A stretch of DNA of 64,000 nt, taken from the NCBI GenBank assembly GCA_011525875.1, contig WYBN01000013.1:1-64000 (forward strand), read 5' to 3'. The notes under the pieces are model-generated. The model had not been told where the DNA came from. It searched no databases and saw nothing but the letters and a program-made list of their open reading frames with translations. The stretch comes from Melioribacteraceae bacterium. GTDB lineage: Bacteria; Bacteroidota; Ignavibacteria; Ignavibacteriales; Melioribacteraceae. Made by a program: the position numbers and the translations under genes. This document shows positions 28,906-37,909 of the stretch, one piece after another (the first letter of the stretch is position 1; the number at the start of each line of letters is the position of its first letter).

Positions 28906-28925
28906 AATTCTATTTGTTAGAAATT

Positions 28926-28960
28926 AAGCGTCTATGGATTATTCTGTAGACGCTTTTTTA
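28926..28960 (+). terminator. Rho-independent terminator
   Basis: AAGCGTCTA (28926-28934) pairs perfectly with TAGACGCTT (28947-28955) around a 12-base loop, followed by a T-run to 28959. It ends the PorV-like transcript; the next gene's ribosome binding site follows 20 bases later, so that gene is read through or has its own promoter nearby. Confidence 0.85.
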
Positions 28961-28981
28961 TTATTAAGGGGGTCAGCAAAC

Positions 28982-30355
28982 ATGAGAAAATTAGTTGTAT
29001 TATTTTTACTCTTTTCGGCAGGCATCGGTTTTGCCCAGAAGAAGATAAATTTCGAATTTGATTTTGCGCGTTTCAATTATGATTCGGCATCTGTTTACGT
29101 CGAAATTTACTATTCCGTAGGTCAGGAAAATTTAACAAAAGTGACTGTCAATGACAGCTCCTTCGTTGAATCTCTGATTCACTTTTTCATTCAGAATGTC
29201 AGCAGCGAAGAGGTTTTTGTCGATAAGAAATACATTGTCAACTCGAATCTAAGCGAATTTGATGACGAAGACAGCAGAAGAAATTTTATCGGCGTCATAG
29301 GATTTCGTCTTCCAGAAGGACAGTACCTTCTAAAAATAACAGCTTCAGATCATAACGATGAATCGAATTTCGTTTCAATGAACGAACAACTGAATCTCAC
29401 TTCTTTTACTACAGACAAAATTATGATCAGCGATATCGGTCTTGCATCCCGGATAATAACGGAAAGCGCCAACACCGAATCAATATTTTACAAGAATACT
29501 CTTGAAGTGACACCGAATCCGATAAATATATTCGGGCAGAATTACCCAATGCTTTTTTATTACTCGGAAATTTATAATCTGCTTAACGATACTAATTCCA
29601 CAAACACATTATTGAACAAGCAGATAATTAACAGCCTCGGCATGAAAGTATACGAACAAACAAAAAGAATTCTGCAAAACAATAATTCTATTGTTGAAGT
29701 CGGAGCTATTAATGTTACCAAATTTCCAACGGGTTCCTACACCTTGTTTTTAAATCTTCTTGATGAACAGACAAACCTGGGCGTTTCATCCTCAAAGAAG
29801 TTTTTTATCATTAATCCCGGAGTGGAAGACACTTTTTTCGTTGCGAAGGCGAACACTGATATTATCAGCAGTGAATTCGGATTATTAAGTGAAGAGGAAT
29901 GTGACGAGATGTTTTTTACTGCAAAATATATCGCTTCGAACAAAGAAATTGAGCGGTTCGGGAAGCTTTCGGGAGTCGATTCCAAAAGGGAGTTTCTTTT
30001 TAATTTCTGGAAAGCCCGCGACCCAATCGTTGAAACCCCTTACAATGAATTCAAAGCCGAATATATGAAACGAATTGAGCACGTAGAAAACCGGTATAAA
30101 ACATTTTCAAAACGAGGGGTTAGATCCGATAGAGGAAGAGTATATCTAATTTACGGCGAACCCGATGAAATCGAACTTCATCCTAATGATTATGATAAGA
30201 AACCTTATGAGATTTGGTACTATCACAGTATTGAGGGCGGAGTTCTTTTTGTCTTCGGCGATATTACCGGTTATTCGGATTATGAATTGCTGCATTCAAC
30301 CAAGCGAGGCGAAATGCGCGACGACAATTGGGTGCGTAGAATTTCGGCTAATTAG
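28982..30355 (+). CDS. GWxTD domain-containing exported protein
   Basis: I place the start at ATG 28982 (457 residues) because it gives a clean signal peptide ('RKLVVLFLLFSAGIGFAQ') and is preceded by AAGGGGGTC; an upstream in-frame ATG at 28934 lies within a terminator stem. The C-terminal third holds the GWxTD domain: 'FWKARDPIVETPYNEFKAEY', then 'SKRGVRSDRGRVYLIYGEPD' and 'YEIWYYH'. The name-giving GWxTD reads GVRSD here, a degenerate form. GWxTD proteins are widespread in Bacteroidota and related phyla; their role is unknown. Gene order (PorV-like upstream, lipid A acyltransferase downstream) points to an envelope role. The next gene's start follows three bases after its stop. Confidence 0.85.
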   Translation: MRKLVVLFLLFSAGIGFAQKKINFEFDFARFNYDSASVYVEIYYSVGQENLTKVTVNDSSFVESLIHFFIQNVSSEEVFVDKKYIVNSNLSEFDDEDSRRNFIGVIGFRLPEGQYLLKITASDHNDESNFVSMNEQLNLTSFTTDKIMISDIGLASRIITESANTESIFYKNTLEVTPNPINIFGQNYPMLFYYSEIYNLLNDTNSTNTLLNKQIINSLGMKVYEQTKRILQNNNSIVEVGAINVTKFPTGSYTLFLNLLDEQTNLGVSSSKKFFIINPGVEDTFFVAKANTDIISSEFGLLSEEECDEMFFTAKYIASNKEIERFGKLSGVDSKREFLFNFWKARDPIVETPYNEFKAEYMKRIEHVENRYKTFSKRGVRSDRGRVYLIYGEPDEIELHPNDYDKKPYEIWYYHSIEGGVLFVFGDITGYSDYELLHSTKRGEMRDDNWVRRISAN

Positions 30356-30358
30356 TTG

Positions 30359-31237
30359 ATGAAGCGTTTTAAGAATTCCTTAGTTATAGCTCCATTCTAT
30401 TTATTCAGCTTCATTATGCGGTTGATAGGCATCAGTAATGTTAAGTACTTAGCTTATCCTGTCGGTTTATTTTTTTACTACTTCATACCCATCAGGAAAA
30501 AAGTTGTAATTAAGAACCTTTCGTTAGCATTTCCGGAATACGAACGAGGCAGAATTTTATCGATTGCTAAAGATAATTATATCAATTTTGCATCGGCATT
30601 TCTTGAGATCGCAGCACTTCGATCTATAAAACAGAACGAGCTTATTGACTTGATCGAAATTCCTCCTTTAGATGATATAAAAGATTGCTTAGAAAAAAAA
30701 ACCGGAGCGGTTTTTTTGACGGCGCATTTCGGTAATTGGGAAATGGGCGCACTTTACATCGGACTGATATTAAATAGAAGTATTCACGTCTTAGCCAAGA
30801 AGCAGAGAAACCCCACTGTTTCGGCCTGGATGAAAAGTATACGGGAAAAATTCGGAAACAAGGAAATATTGCTCGGTTCTTCGGTAAAGCATTTTCTGCT
30901 TGCGTTGAAAAAAGGAGAAATAATCGGATTGGTAGCCGACCAGAGAGCGCCCCGCGATAGCATCAGAGTAAATTATTTTAATCGCCCTACAGCGGTATTT
31001 ACCGGCGCCGCCGCAATAGCACTGAAAGCAAGAGTTCCTGTTTTTGTTATACTGCTGAAACGGGTGGATTTTAATAAATTTCAAGGGATTATCAAGAAAG
31101 TCGAGTATGAAAAAAGTGACAAACCCGCAGAGAAAGACATTATAGCATTTACGCAAAGTTATATGAAAATATTAGAAGAACACGTTAGGGAATGTCCCCA
31201 GCAGTGGTTTTGGATGCACAATATTTGGAAATATTAA
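30359..31237 (+). CDS. Lipid A biosynthesis lauroyl/myristoyl acyltransferase-like (LpxL/HtrB family)
   Basis: A 292-residue protein with an N-terminal hydrophobic anchor and the acyltransferase signature 'TAHFGNWEMG' (H123 to E128, the HX4E motif of LpxL/LpxM). 'LAKKQRNP', 'GLVADQRAPRD' and 'PVFVILLKR' match later family blocks, and the end 'PQQWFWMHNIWK' is typical. It would add a secondary acyl chain to lipid A precursors at the inner membrane. Start at ATG 30359, with an alternative TTG at 30356 immediately before. Length is slightly shorter than E. coli LpxL (about 306). Confidence 0.9.
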   Translation: MKRFKNSLVIAPFYLFSFIMRLIGISNVKYLAYPVGLFFYYFIPIRKKVVIKNLSLAFPEYERGRILSIAKDNYINFASAFLEIAALRSIKQNELIDLIEIPPLDDIKDCLEKKTGAVFLTAHFGNWEMGALYIGLILNRSIHVLAKKQRNPTVSAWMKSIREKFGNKEILLGSSVKHFLLALKKGEIIGLVADQRAPRDSIRVNYFNRPTAVFTGAAAIALKARVPVFVILLKRVDFNKFQGIIKKVEYEKSDKPAEKDIIAFTQSYMKILEEHVRECPQQWFWMHNIWKY

Positions 31238-31290
31238 TTAAATTTTAGTGTTTAATTTTATTTTTAGTCACATGTTTATCCGGCTTTATT

Positions 31291-32151
31291 ATGAGTATTT
31301 TCAAATTAGAAAATTTAACTGAGTCGTCGATTTATATTACGCCTAACTTTCCTACCCTCAGGACCAAAAGATATAAATTCAGGTTTCTTGCCGTACTTGG
31401 TTTCATAAGCATATATACTGCAGCCGCGATATTTCTTTTTTCGCTTCTCGTTGCATTTACGCCTGCGCGGAAAGTTCTTTTGTTTTTTGAGAATAGAAAT
31501 ATAATTGAACAGGCTGAAAAAATAGAGAAGCTCGAAAAACAACTTATTCTGTTAAACTCCGAACTTGAATCGATTTCTTCCACAAATCAAAGACTTAAAT
31601 ACGCTCTAATTCTCGCAGGCACGGATTCGCTTGATTCTACCGCTGCAGTTTATGATTCGCTTCGTAAATTCAGCAGAGAAAAAAATAAAATTGACGGGAA
31701 CATTCTTGCAGCATTCCGGCTGTTTATAGAAATGTTTTACCAAAATGACAATCAGCAGAACCAAGTGTTTATTTCGCCTTCAGGCGGAAGCCTAATTAAT
31801 AGATTTGATGAAGAGAAAGGGCATATCGGCATTGATTTTGGAGTTAAGGAAAATACGCCTGTGTATGCGGCGGCAAGCGGTTTTATTGTTTTTTCCGAAT
31901 ATACAGTTAAAGACGGTTATGTAATTATAATACAGCATCAGAATAATTATAAAACGTTTTATAAGCACTGTGCACAACTTCTAATAAAAGAAAGGGAATA
32001 TGTACAAATTGGGGAAATGATAGCGTTGAGCGGCAATACTGGTTATAACACTACCGGTCCGCATCTTCATTTCGAAATATGGAAAAATGAGAAACCGCTT
32101 AACCCCGTAAAAATTATTACTAATTTAATGGAGAGGGAAAATGGCAAATAA
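31291..32151 (+). CDS. M23 family metallopeptidase (LytM-type murein hydrolase)
   Basis: A 286-residue inner-membrane-anchored periplasmic protein: one membrane helix near residues 33-55, a coiled coil (about 68-110; 'AEKIEKLEKQLILLNSELES') and a C-terminal M23 domain. The zinc ligands are present: H178 and D182 in 'GHIGIDFG', and H258/H260 in 'PHLHFEIW'. So it should be an active endopeptidase cutting peptidoglycan cross-links. Its last 11 bases overlap the bactofilin start, a partnership seen in other bacteria where bactofilin localises an M23 enzyme to control cell shape. It probably acts in that way here. Confidence 0.93.
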   Translation: MSIFKLENLTESSIYITPNFPTLRTKRYKFRFLAVLGFISIYTAAAIFLFSLLVAFTPARKVLLFFENRNIIEQAEKIEKLEKQLILLNSELESISSTNQRLKYALILAGTDSLDSTAAVYDSLRKFSREKNKIDGNILAAFRLFIEMFYQNDNQQNQVFISPSGGSLINRFDEEKGHIGIDFGVKENTPVYAAASGFIVFSEYTVKDGYVIIIQHQNNYKTFYKHCAQLLIKEREYVQIGEMIALSGNTGYNTTGPHLHFEIWKNEKPLNPVKIITNLMERENGK

Positions 32152-32518
32152 AAAAGATAATACTTCCGCCGAGGATGTTAGTATTTTTAGCAGAGGAGTT
32201 AAAATTGAGGGTAAAGTTTACAGCGAAGGAAATGTAAGAATAGACGGGAAGGTTTTAGGAGAAATTATCATCAATGGAAACCTGACACTCGGGGAAAAAA
32301 GTGAAATTAATGGTGATATTAAAGCAAAGAATTTAACCATCAGCGGCAGCGTTGAGGGTTCCGTTCAAACTTCCGAAAAACTAATTTTAGAAAAAAACGC
32401 CTCACTAAGAGGCGATATCATAACGAAGATATTAGTTGTCGAGGAAGGGTCAACATTTGACGGAAGAAGCTCAATGAGCCAAAACAGCTCAATGACTTCC
32501 GCTTCATCGGTTGCATAA
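32141..32518 (+). CDS. Bactofilin (polymer-forming cytoskeletal protein)
   Basis: A 125-residue bactofilin with the single repeating beta-helix domain (about 20-105): 'GVKIEGKVYSEGNVRIDGKV', 'GEIIINGNLTLGEKSEINGD', 'KNLTISGSVEGSV', 'LILEKNASLRGDI'. The flanking ends are short and unstructured (acidic/Ser-rich C-terminus). Bactofilins polymerise without nucleotide and recruit cell-wall enzymes. It overlaps the M23 gene by 11 bases and its stop directly abuts the atpZ/I-like start, so it is transcribed into the ATP synthase operon. Confidence 0.95.
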   Translation: MANKKDNTSAEDVSIFSRGVKIEGKVYSEGNVRIDGKVLGEIIINGNLTLGEKSEINGDIKAKNLTISGSVEGSVQTSEKLILEKNASLRGDIITKILVVEEGSTFDGRSSMSQNSSMTSASSVA

Positions 32519-32764
32519 ATGATTGATGAAAAAAGAACAAAAATCAGCATTGGCGAGTCTTTAAAAAATACAGCCCCATATCTGGGGCTTGGTTCCCAGC
32601 TTGCTGCAACTATTATCGTTCTTTTTTTTATTGGCAGATGGCTGGATGATAAAATTGACTCTTCTCCGGCAATGACAATTTTATTTTCTTTTATTGGAGG
32701 CGCCGCCGGAATTTACAATTTCATCAAAACCGTTCTTAATCTTAATCGGAAGAAAGAAGAATGA
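32519..32764 (+). CDS. AtpZ/AtpI family ATP synthase accessory protein
   Basis: An 81-residue protein with two membrane helices; 'YLGLGSQLAATIIVLFFIGR' and 'FIGGAAGIYNFIKTVLN' match the AtpZ/AtpI-type (gene 1) proteins at the head of atp operons. They aid assembly of the c-ring or ion supply. It starts on the base after the bactofilin stop and overlaps the next gene by four bases (ATGA). Confidence 0.85.
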   Translation: MIDEKRTKISIGESLKNTAPYLGLGSQLAATIIVLFFIGRWLDDKIDSSPAMTILFSFIGGAAGIYNFIKTVLNLNRKKEE

Positions 32765-33141
32765 AAATTTTCTCGCGTTACATTTTTTTTGTGATTCTTC
32801 CGCTTCTTAGCCTTACTTATCTGCTTTTTACGTTTGAATATCTAAATATAGACCGGCTTCTGTCGGTAATGTGGGCTGCTTTATTGAATGTGATAAACAT
32901 TTCTGCCGCTTTACTTCTTTTCGGCAAATCTTATGATGCGAGCAACAAAAAATTTCTCATTTCGAATTTGGGCGGATTAGGTATGCGGTTAGTCTTTTTA
33001 CTTGCTCTAATTTTAATAACGCTAAAATTCTTGAATATTGACGAATATGGGTTTATATTAGCATTCTTTATTTTTTATTTCTTTGCAATTTCGTTTGAAA
33101 TTGCATTTTTTATTTCGAAAACCAAAAATATTGCTAAATGA
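32761..33141 (+). CDS. Small membrane protein at head of atp operon (AtpI-like position)
   Basis: A 126-residue protein with four predicted membrane helices and little sequence signature. Its place between the AtpZ-like gene and atpB, with four-base overlaps on both sides (ATGA), points to an ATP synthase subunit I (AtpI)-type assembly factor, which has this size and topology. The call is by position and topology rather than motif. Confidence 0.6.
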   Translation: MKIFSRYIFFVILPLLSLTYLLFTFEYLNIDRLLSVMWAALLNVINISAALLLFGKSYDASNKKFLISNLGGLGMRLVFLLALILITLKFLNIDEYGFILAFFIFYFFAISFEIAFFISKTKNIAK

Positions 33142-33986
33142 CGGGAATAGATTCCTTAAATACAGTAAGTGATTCGTTAGCTAAGGCTGAGAATTCAGGA
33201 TCGCAGGACACCGGATGGCTCATGCACCATATACTTGATGCAAGGGAATTGGATTTTGAACCATTTGGAACAATCCATCTTCCGAATATCAATCTGTTTG
33301 GATTCGATATTTCTATAACTAAACATGTCATATTTATGTGGCTTGCGGCAATTATTTTAATACTTATATTCCGCACAGTTTCTAAAGCTTACCAAAAATC
33401 ATTAGCTCCTAAAGGATTGTCTAATTTTATCGAAGTATTGATAATTTTCGTAAGGGATGAAATAGCAAAGCCAACAATTGGCAAAGGTTTTGAGCGGTTT
33501 CTGCCTTATCTTTTAACAGTTTTTTTCTTCATCTTAACCTGTAATTTTTTAGGACTGGTACCTTACGGAAGTACGGCTACAAGCAATATTTCTATCACTG
33601 CTACCCTTGCAATTCTTTCATTTATAATGATTCAGGCGGGTGGAATTATTCACAACGGTTTTTTAGGATACTTTAAAGGTTTGGTCCCTCACGGTGTGCC
33701 GGCGTGGCTTCTTCCCATTATGGCAGTTGTTGAAATACTGGGACTGTTCACGAAACCCTTTGCGCTTGCAATAAGGTTATTTGCTAATTTAACAGCCGGT
33801 CATATTGTTATACTTGCATTGCTCGGATTAATATTTATTCTTAACACTTATTTTGTCGCTCCTGTGTCAATCGCATTTGCATTGTTTATATATCTCTTAG
33901 AAATTCTTGTTGCGTTAATACAGGCTTATATTTTTACTATGCTCTCTTCGTTGTTCATTGGAATGGCAGTTCATCAAGATCATTAA
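33138..33986 (+). CDS. atpB: ATP synthase F0 subunit a
   Basis: A 282-residue membrane subunit that forms the proton half-channels. The essential arginine is R213 in 'FALAIRLFANLTAGH', and 'FVRDEIAKPTIGKG' and 'FFILTCNFLGLVPYG' are typical. The soluble N-terminal extension (about residues 1-50, 'HHILDARELDFEPFGTIHLP') is longer than in E. coli and fits Bacteroidota/Chlorobi proteins. It overlaps the preceding gene by four bases and lies 30 bases before atpE. Confidence 0.96.
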   Translation: MTGIDSLNTVSDSLAKAENSGSQDTGWLMHHILDARELDFEPFGTIHLPNINLFGFDISITKHVIFMWLAAIILILIFRTVSKAYQKSLAPKGLSNFIEVLIIFVRDEIAKPTIGKGFERFLPYLLTVFFFILTCNFLGLVPYGSTATSNISITATLAILSFIMIQAGGIIHNGFLGYFKGLVPHGVPAWLLPIMAVVEILGLFTKPFALAIRLFANLTAGHIVILALLGLIFILNTYFVAPVSIAFALFIYLLEILVALIQAYIFTMLSSLFIGMAVHQDH

Positions 33987-34016
33987 AAAATAAAAAAATA
34001 ATAAAGGAGGAATTAA

Positions 34017-34235
34017 ATGGATTTTGCTTATTTAGCCGCCGGTTTTGGCGCCGCTCTTACAGTTATTGGTGGCGCATTTGGTATCGGTAAATTAGCCAGC
34101 TCGGCAATGGAGGCAAGCGGTCGTCAGCCTGAAGCTGCTGGAGATATCAGAACTTCTATGATTATTGCCGCAGCGCTTATCGAAGGCATTTCGCTTTTTG
34201 CGCTTGTTATCTGTATTCTTTTAGCTCTGAAATAA
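34017..34235 (+). CDS. atpE: ATP synthase F0 subunit c
   Basis: A 72-residue two-helix hairpin with the polar loop RQPE (36-39) and the ion-binding glutamate E56 in the second helix ('ALIEGISLFALV'). The residues that make sodium-type c subunits (a Gln in helix 1 and Ser after the Glu) are replaced by Ile24-region and Gly57, so a proton-driven ring is expected. A strong AAAGGAGGAATTAA ribosome binding site fits the high copy number needed for a c-ring. Confidence 0.97.
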   Translation: MDFAYLAAGFGAALTVIGGAFGIGKLASSAMEASGRQPEAAGDIRTSMIIAAALIEGISLFALVICILLALK

Positions 34236-34294
34236 TAAGTGACTCGGGTACATAATACTCTAATCAACTTTAATTTTCATTAAGGAAAGGTTAT

Positions 34295-34843
34295 ATGTTA
34301 TTATTTTCAAATATCGCTTTTCTCGCCCTTGCCGGCAGTGGAGGCGAACAAGGCGGACTGCTGGATGTCGTTCCGGGTCTAATATTTTGGACGGTTATAA
34401 CTTTTGTGCTGCTGCTTCTAATTCTGAAGAAAATGGCTTGGAAACCGATTCTCAATTCATTGAACGAGAGGGAAAAATTAATTAAGGAATCCCTCGAAAA
34501 GGCGGATAATGCAAGAAGAGAAGCCGAAAAATTGATTGAGGAAAATAAAGCCGCTCTTTCTAAAGCAGAAGAAGAAGCTCAAAAAATTATTGCTCAGGGA
34601 AGAGAATTTTCTGAAAAACTGAGAGATCAAATACTTATCGAGAGTAAATCGGAAGCCAAAAAGATAATCGACCTGGCTAACGCTGAGATCGCAAGAAAAA
34701 ATCAGGAAGCTTTTAACCAGCTTAAAGAAGAAGTTGCAAACATAGCGATTAATGCCGCCGAGAAAATTATTCGAGAAAATCTCGATGCAGATAAACAAAA
34801 GAATATTGTTAAAAAATATTTGAGTGATTTAACGAAGAATTAA
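34295..34843 (+). CDS. atpF: ATP synthase F0 subunit b
   Basis: 182 residues: one N-terminal membrane helix ('[20 protein letters not shown]', about 29-48) and then a long charged coiled coil forming the peripheral stalk. '[15 protein letters not shown]' and the A/E/K-rich helix '[15 protein letters not shown]' are typical. It links subunit a to delta and the F1 head. Preceded by AAGGAAAGG; followed two bases later by atpH. Confidence 0.95.
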   Translation: MLLFSNIAFLALAGSGGEQGGLLDVVPGLIFWTVITFVLLLLILKKMAWKPILNSLNEREKLIKESLEKADNARREAEKLIEENKAALSKAEEEAQKIIAQGREFSEKLRDQILIESKSEAKKIIDLANAEIARKNQEAFNQLKEEVANIAINAAEKIIRENLDADKQKNIVKKYLSDLTKN

Positions 34844-34845
34844 CT

Positions 34846-35400
34846 ATGAGCGTTTACAGTGTAAGTTCCCGTTTTGCTACTGCATTATTGCAATCTGCTT
34901 CAGAGAAAAATATTTCCGGGGCTGTGTCTGCCGATGTGGAATTGATTAGTCAAACAATCACTGCATCAAAAGAACTTAGAAATTTATTGGCAAGTCCCGT
35001 TTTGAAGGAATCGAAGAAAGCTGAGATAATTGAGGAAATATTTAAATCAAAGGTGTCCGCCGATTCTCTGAACTTCTTGAAATTTGTTATCAGGAAAAAC
35101 CGGGAAAATCTTCTGCACGAAATACTTAAAAGATTCATTGAGTTGTGGAATTCAAAGAACAATATTCTGTCTGCAAAGATTACGAGCGCATATAAACTTG
35201 AGGAAAGTGAAAAAAAACATATAGCTGAAGTGTTAGAAAAATACACCGGCAAAAAAATACAATCGGTATTTAATATTGATCAAAAAATCATTGGCGGGTT
35301 TGTACTTAAAATTGGCGATACAGTGATTGACGGTTCTGTTGCTAACCAACTGCTTGTATTAAAGAAAAAGTTACTCGAAGAAAATTTAATTGTAAACTAA
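34846..35400 (+). CDS. atpH: ATP synthase F1 subunit delta
   Basis: The 184-residue OSCP/delta subunit connects the b stalk to the alpha subunits. N-terminal helical domain ('SSRFATALLQSASEKN') and the C-terminal 'GGFVLKIGDTVIDGSVANQL' signature (about residues 149-168) are clear. Gene order b-delta-alpha is the standard one. Start is two bases after the atpF stop. Confidence 0.95.
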   Translation: MSVYSVSSRFATALLQSASEKNISGAVSADVELISQTITASKELRNLLASPVLKESKKAEIIEEIFKSKVSADSLNFLKFVIRKNRENLLHEILKRFIELWNSKNNILSAKITSAYKLEESEKKHIAEVLEKYTGKKIQSVFNIDQKIIGGFVLKIGDTVIDGSVANQLLVLKKKLLEENLIVN

Positions 35401-35418
35401 AAGTCTTAAGGAAAAAAA

Positions 35419-36969
35419 ATGGCTGAAGTTAGACCGGACGAAGTCTCCGCAATATTAAGAAAACAATTATCTGGATTTGACAGCGAAATAGATATTTACG
35501 ACGTTGGAACGGTTCTGCAGGTAGGCGATGGTATTGCTCGTGTTTACGGATTATCGAAAGTTATGGCGAGCGAGCTCCTTGAATTCCCTAATGATGTTAT
35601 GGGCATGGTGCTTAATTTGGAAGAGGATAGTGTCGGCGTTGTTTTATTCGGTGAAAGCAATTTGATAAAAGAAGGCGATACCGTTAAGCGCACAAAACGA
35701 CTAGCGTCTTTTCCTGTTGGAAATAAACTGCTGGGAAGGGTTGTAAATCCACTCGGAGAACCGGTTGACGGCAAAGGTTCTGTGCAGCATGAAAAATACA
35801 TGCCGATCGAAAGGAAAGCTCTCGGTGTAATTGCGCGTCAGCCCGTAAAAGAACCGCTTCAAACAGGCATCACCGCTATTGATGCAATGATTCCAATCGG
35901 GCGCGGGCAGAGAGAACTTATTATCGGCGATAGGCAGACAGGTAAAACAGCCGTTGCCGTTGATGCTATTATAAATCAAAAATATACTCATTCCAAAGAA
36001 GCAAAAGCTGTTGGTATCAATCCGGTTTTTTGTGTTTATGTCGCAATTGGTCAAAAAGATTCTACAGTAGCACAGGTTGTATCGAAATTGGATGAACACG
36101 GAGCAATGGAATATACTACCGTTGTTTCAGCTCCCGCTTCAACTCCGGCTCCTCTTCAGTATATTGCCCCGTATGCGGGTGCTACTCTCGGGGAATATTT
36201 CAGAGATAACGGTCAGCATTCATTAGTAATTTATGACGATCTTTCAAAACAGGCCGTTGCTTACCGTGAACTTGCACTGCTTCTTAAACGACCTCCGGGA
36301 CGCGAAGCTTATCCAGGCGACGTATTTTATCTCCACTCAAGACTACTCGAACGAGCCTCAAAACTAAGCGACGAATTAGGCGGCGGAAGTTTGACGGCTT
36401 TGCCGATCATCGAAACTCAGCAGGGCGACGTCTCCGCATATATCCCGACGAATGTAATTTCCATTACTGACGGTCAGATCTATCTTGAACCAAATTTATT
36501 CAACTCGGGAGTAAGGCCTGCTATAAATGTCGGTATAAGTGTATCACGTGTTGGCGGGAATGCCCAGATCAAAGCTATGAAGAAAGTTGCCGGTTCTTTA
36601 AAATTAGATTTAGCTCAATATCGAGAACTTGCCGCTTTCGCAAAATTTGGATCTGATCTCGATAAATCAACACAGCAGACGCTCGCAAAAGGAGCGAGAT
36701 TAGTTGAGCTGCTGAAGCAAGGGCAGTATGCTCCAGTACCGATCGAAAAGCAGATTCTCAGCGTTTTTTCGGGAACTCAGGGTTTCCTCGAGTCGATTCC
36801 AGTTAAAGACGTAAAAAGATTTGAAAAAGAGCTGATAGAGTATTTAGATCTGAAAACACATGAAATTTTTACGGAAATCAGAGAAAAGAAATCTCTCAGT
36901 GATGAATTAACCGAAAAAATTAAAAATAGTATCGGCGACTTTTTAACGAAATTTAAACGAAGTGAATAA
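35419..36969 (+). CDS. atpA: ATP synthase F1 subunit alpha
   Basis: A 516-residue non-catalytic nucleotide-binding subunit. P-loop GDRQTGKT at residues 170-177, '[15 protein letters not shown]', '[20 protein letters not shown]' and 'GVSVSRVGG'-like '[20 protein letters not shown]' segment (arginine region contacting the beta site) are all intact. It forms the alpha3-beta3 head with AtpD, whose gene is not in this window. GGAAAAAAA precedes the start. Length is normal. Confidence 0.98.
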   Translation: MAEVRPDEVSAILRKQLSGFDSEIDIYDVGTVLQVGDGIARVYGLSKVMASELLEFPNDVMGMVLNLEEDSVGVVLFGESNLIKEGDTVKRTKRLASFPVGNKLLGRVVNPLGEPVDGKGSVQHEKYMPIERKALGVIARQPVKEPLQTGITAIDAMIPIGRGQRELIIGDRQTGKTAVAVDAIINQKYTHSKEAKAVGINPVFCVYVAIGQKDSTVAQVVSKLDEHGAMEYTTVVSAPASTPAPLQYIAPYAGATLGEYFRDNGQHSLVIYDDLSKQAVAYRELALLLKRPPGREAYPGDVFYLHSRLLERASKLSDELGGGSLTALPIIETQQGDVSAYIPTNVISITDGQIYLEPNLFNSGVRPAINVGISVSRVGGNAQIKAMKKVAGSLKLDLAQYRELAAFAKFGSDLDKSTQQTLAKGARLVELLKQGQYAPVPIEKQILSVFSGTQGFLESIPVKDVKRFEKELIEYLDLKTHEIFTEIREKKSLSDELTEKIKNSIGDFLTKFKRSE

Positions 36970-36989
36970 TAGGATTTTGAAGATTATTT

Positions 36990-37871
36990 ATGGCAACATT
37001 ACGGGATATAAAAAGTAGAATTACCGGCGTTAAAAACACACAGCAGATAACCAAAGCAATGAAAATGGTTGCTGCAGCGCGATTGAGAAGAGCACAGGAT
37101 AATATTATCAACGCAAGACCCTACTCCCGGAAAATTGCAGAAGTATTAAATAACCTTCTTTTATTGGAAAAGAATTTTTCCAACCCTCTCGCCGAGGAAC
37201 GAGAACTTAAAAAGGCGGTTGTTATAGTTGTTACTTCCGATAGAGGACTTTGCGGCGGTTTCAACATGAACGCAATACGTGAAGCCGAGCAAATAATAAA
37301 TTCTGAATTTGCTGAGCTTAAGAGGGAAGGAAATCTTGAGCTTATTTGCCTCGGCAAGAAAGGATTGGATCATTTCGGCAAAAGAAATTATGAAGTTACG
37401 GGCAGATACCCTGGGATTTTCGCCGATTTGAAATACGAATTCGTCTCAAAATTAATTTCCGAATTAATCAAAAGATTTTTGAATAGGGAAATTGACCAGG
37501 TTAAAGTGGTTTATAACGAATTCAAGTCCGTTGTGCAACAGAATATTGTTGCAGCCCAATTACTTCCCATCAAACCGCGCGCAGAAAAAGATTTGGAAAA
37601 TGCCTCGGCTGAATATATTTTCGAGCCTGATAAACCCAGCATAATAAATTCCCTTTTTCCGCGCTACCTAAACGCTCAAATGTGGTCTATCTTGCTTGAG
37701 TCATATGCAGCCGAATTGGGAGCCCGCATGACGGCTATGGATATGGCAACCGAAAATGCAAAGGAATTGATACGAACCTTACAAATAACCTTTAATAAAG
37801 AACGGCAAGCTTCGATAACAAGTGAAATTTTGGAAATTGTTTCGGGTGCTAATGCACTGAAAAAAGGTTAA
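36990..37871 (+). CDS. atpG: ATP synthase F1 subunit gamma
   Basis: The 293-residue rotor shaft: N-terminal helix 'IKSRITGVKNTQQITKAMKM' and the C-terminal helix 'ARMTAMDMATENAKELIRTL' frame the coiled coil, with 'VVTSDRGLCGGFNMN' in the middle. It transmits c-ring rotation to the catalytic head. It is the last atp gene here; instead of atpD and atpC the next gene is ffh. Confidence 0.96.
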   Translation: MATLRDIKSRITGVKNTQQITKAMKMVAAARLRRAQDNIINARPYSRKIAEVLNNLLLLEKNFSNPLAEERELKKAVVIVVTSDRGLCGGFNMNAIREAEQIINSEFAELKREGNLELICLGKKGLDHFGKRNYEVTGRYPGIFADLKYEFVSKLISELIKRFLNREIDQVKVVYNEFKSVVQQNIVAAQLLPIKPRAEKDLENASAEYIFEPDKPSIINSLFPRYLNAQMWSILLESYAAELGARMTAMDMATENAKELIRTLQITFNKERQASITSEILEIVSGANALKKG

Positions 37872-37909
37872 TTGATTTACTGAAATGATTAATATATTCG
37901 TAGTTTGTT

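Noticed and set aside
28934..28981. In-frame ATG at 28934 as the start of the GWxTD gene
   Set aside because: It lies inside the stem of a rho-independent terminator and would hide the signal peptide that begins at 28982.
34017..34235. Sodium-type c-ring
   Set aside because: The helix-1 glutamine and the serine after the ion-binding glutamate that mark sodium binding are absent (Ile and Gly57 instead).
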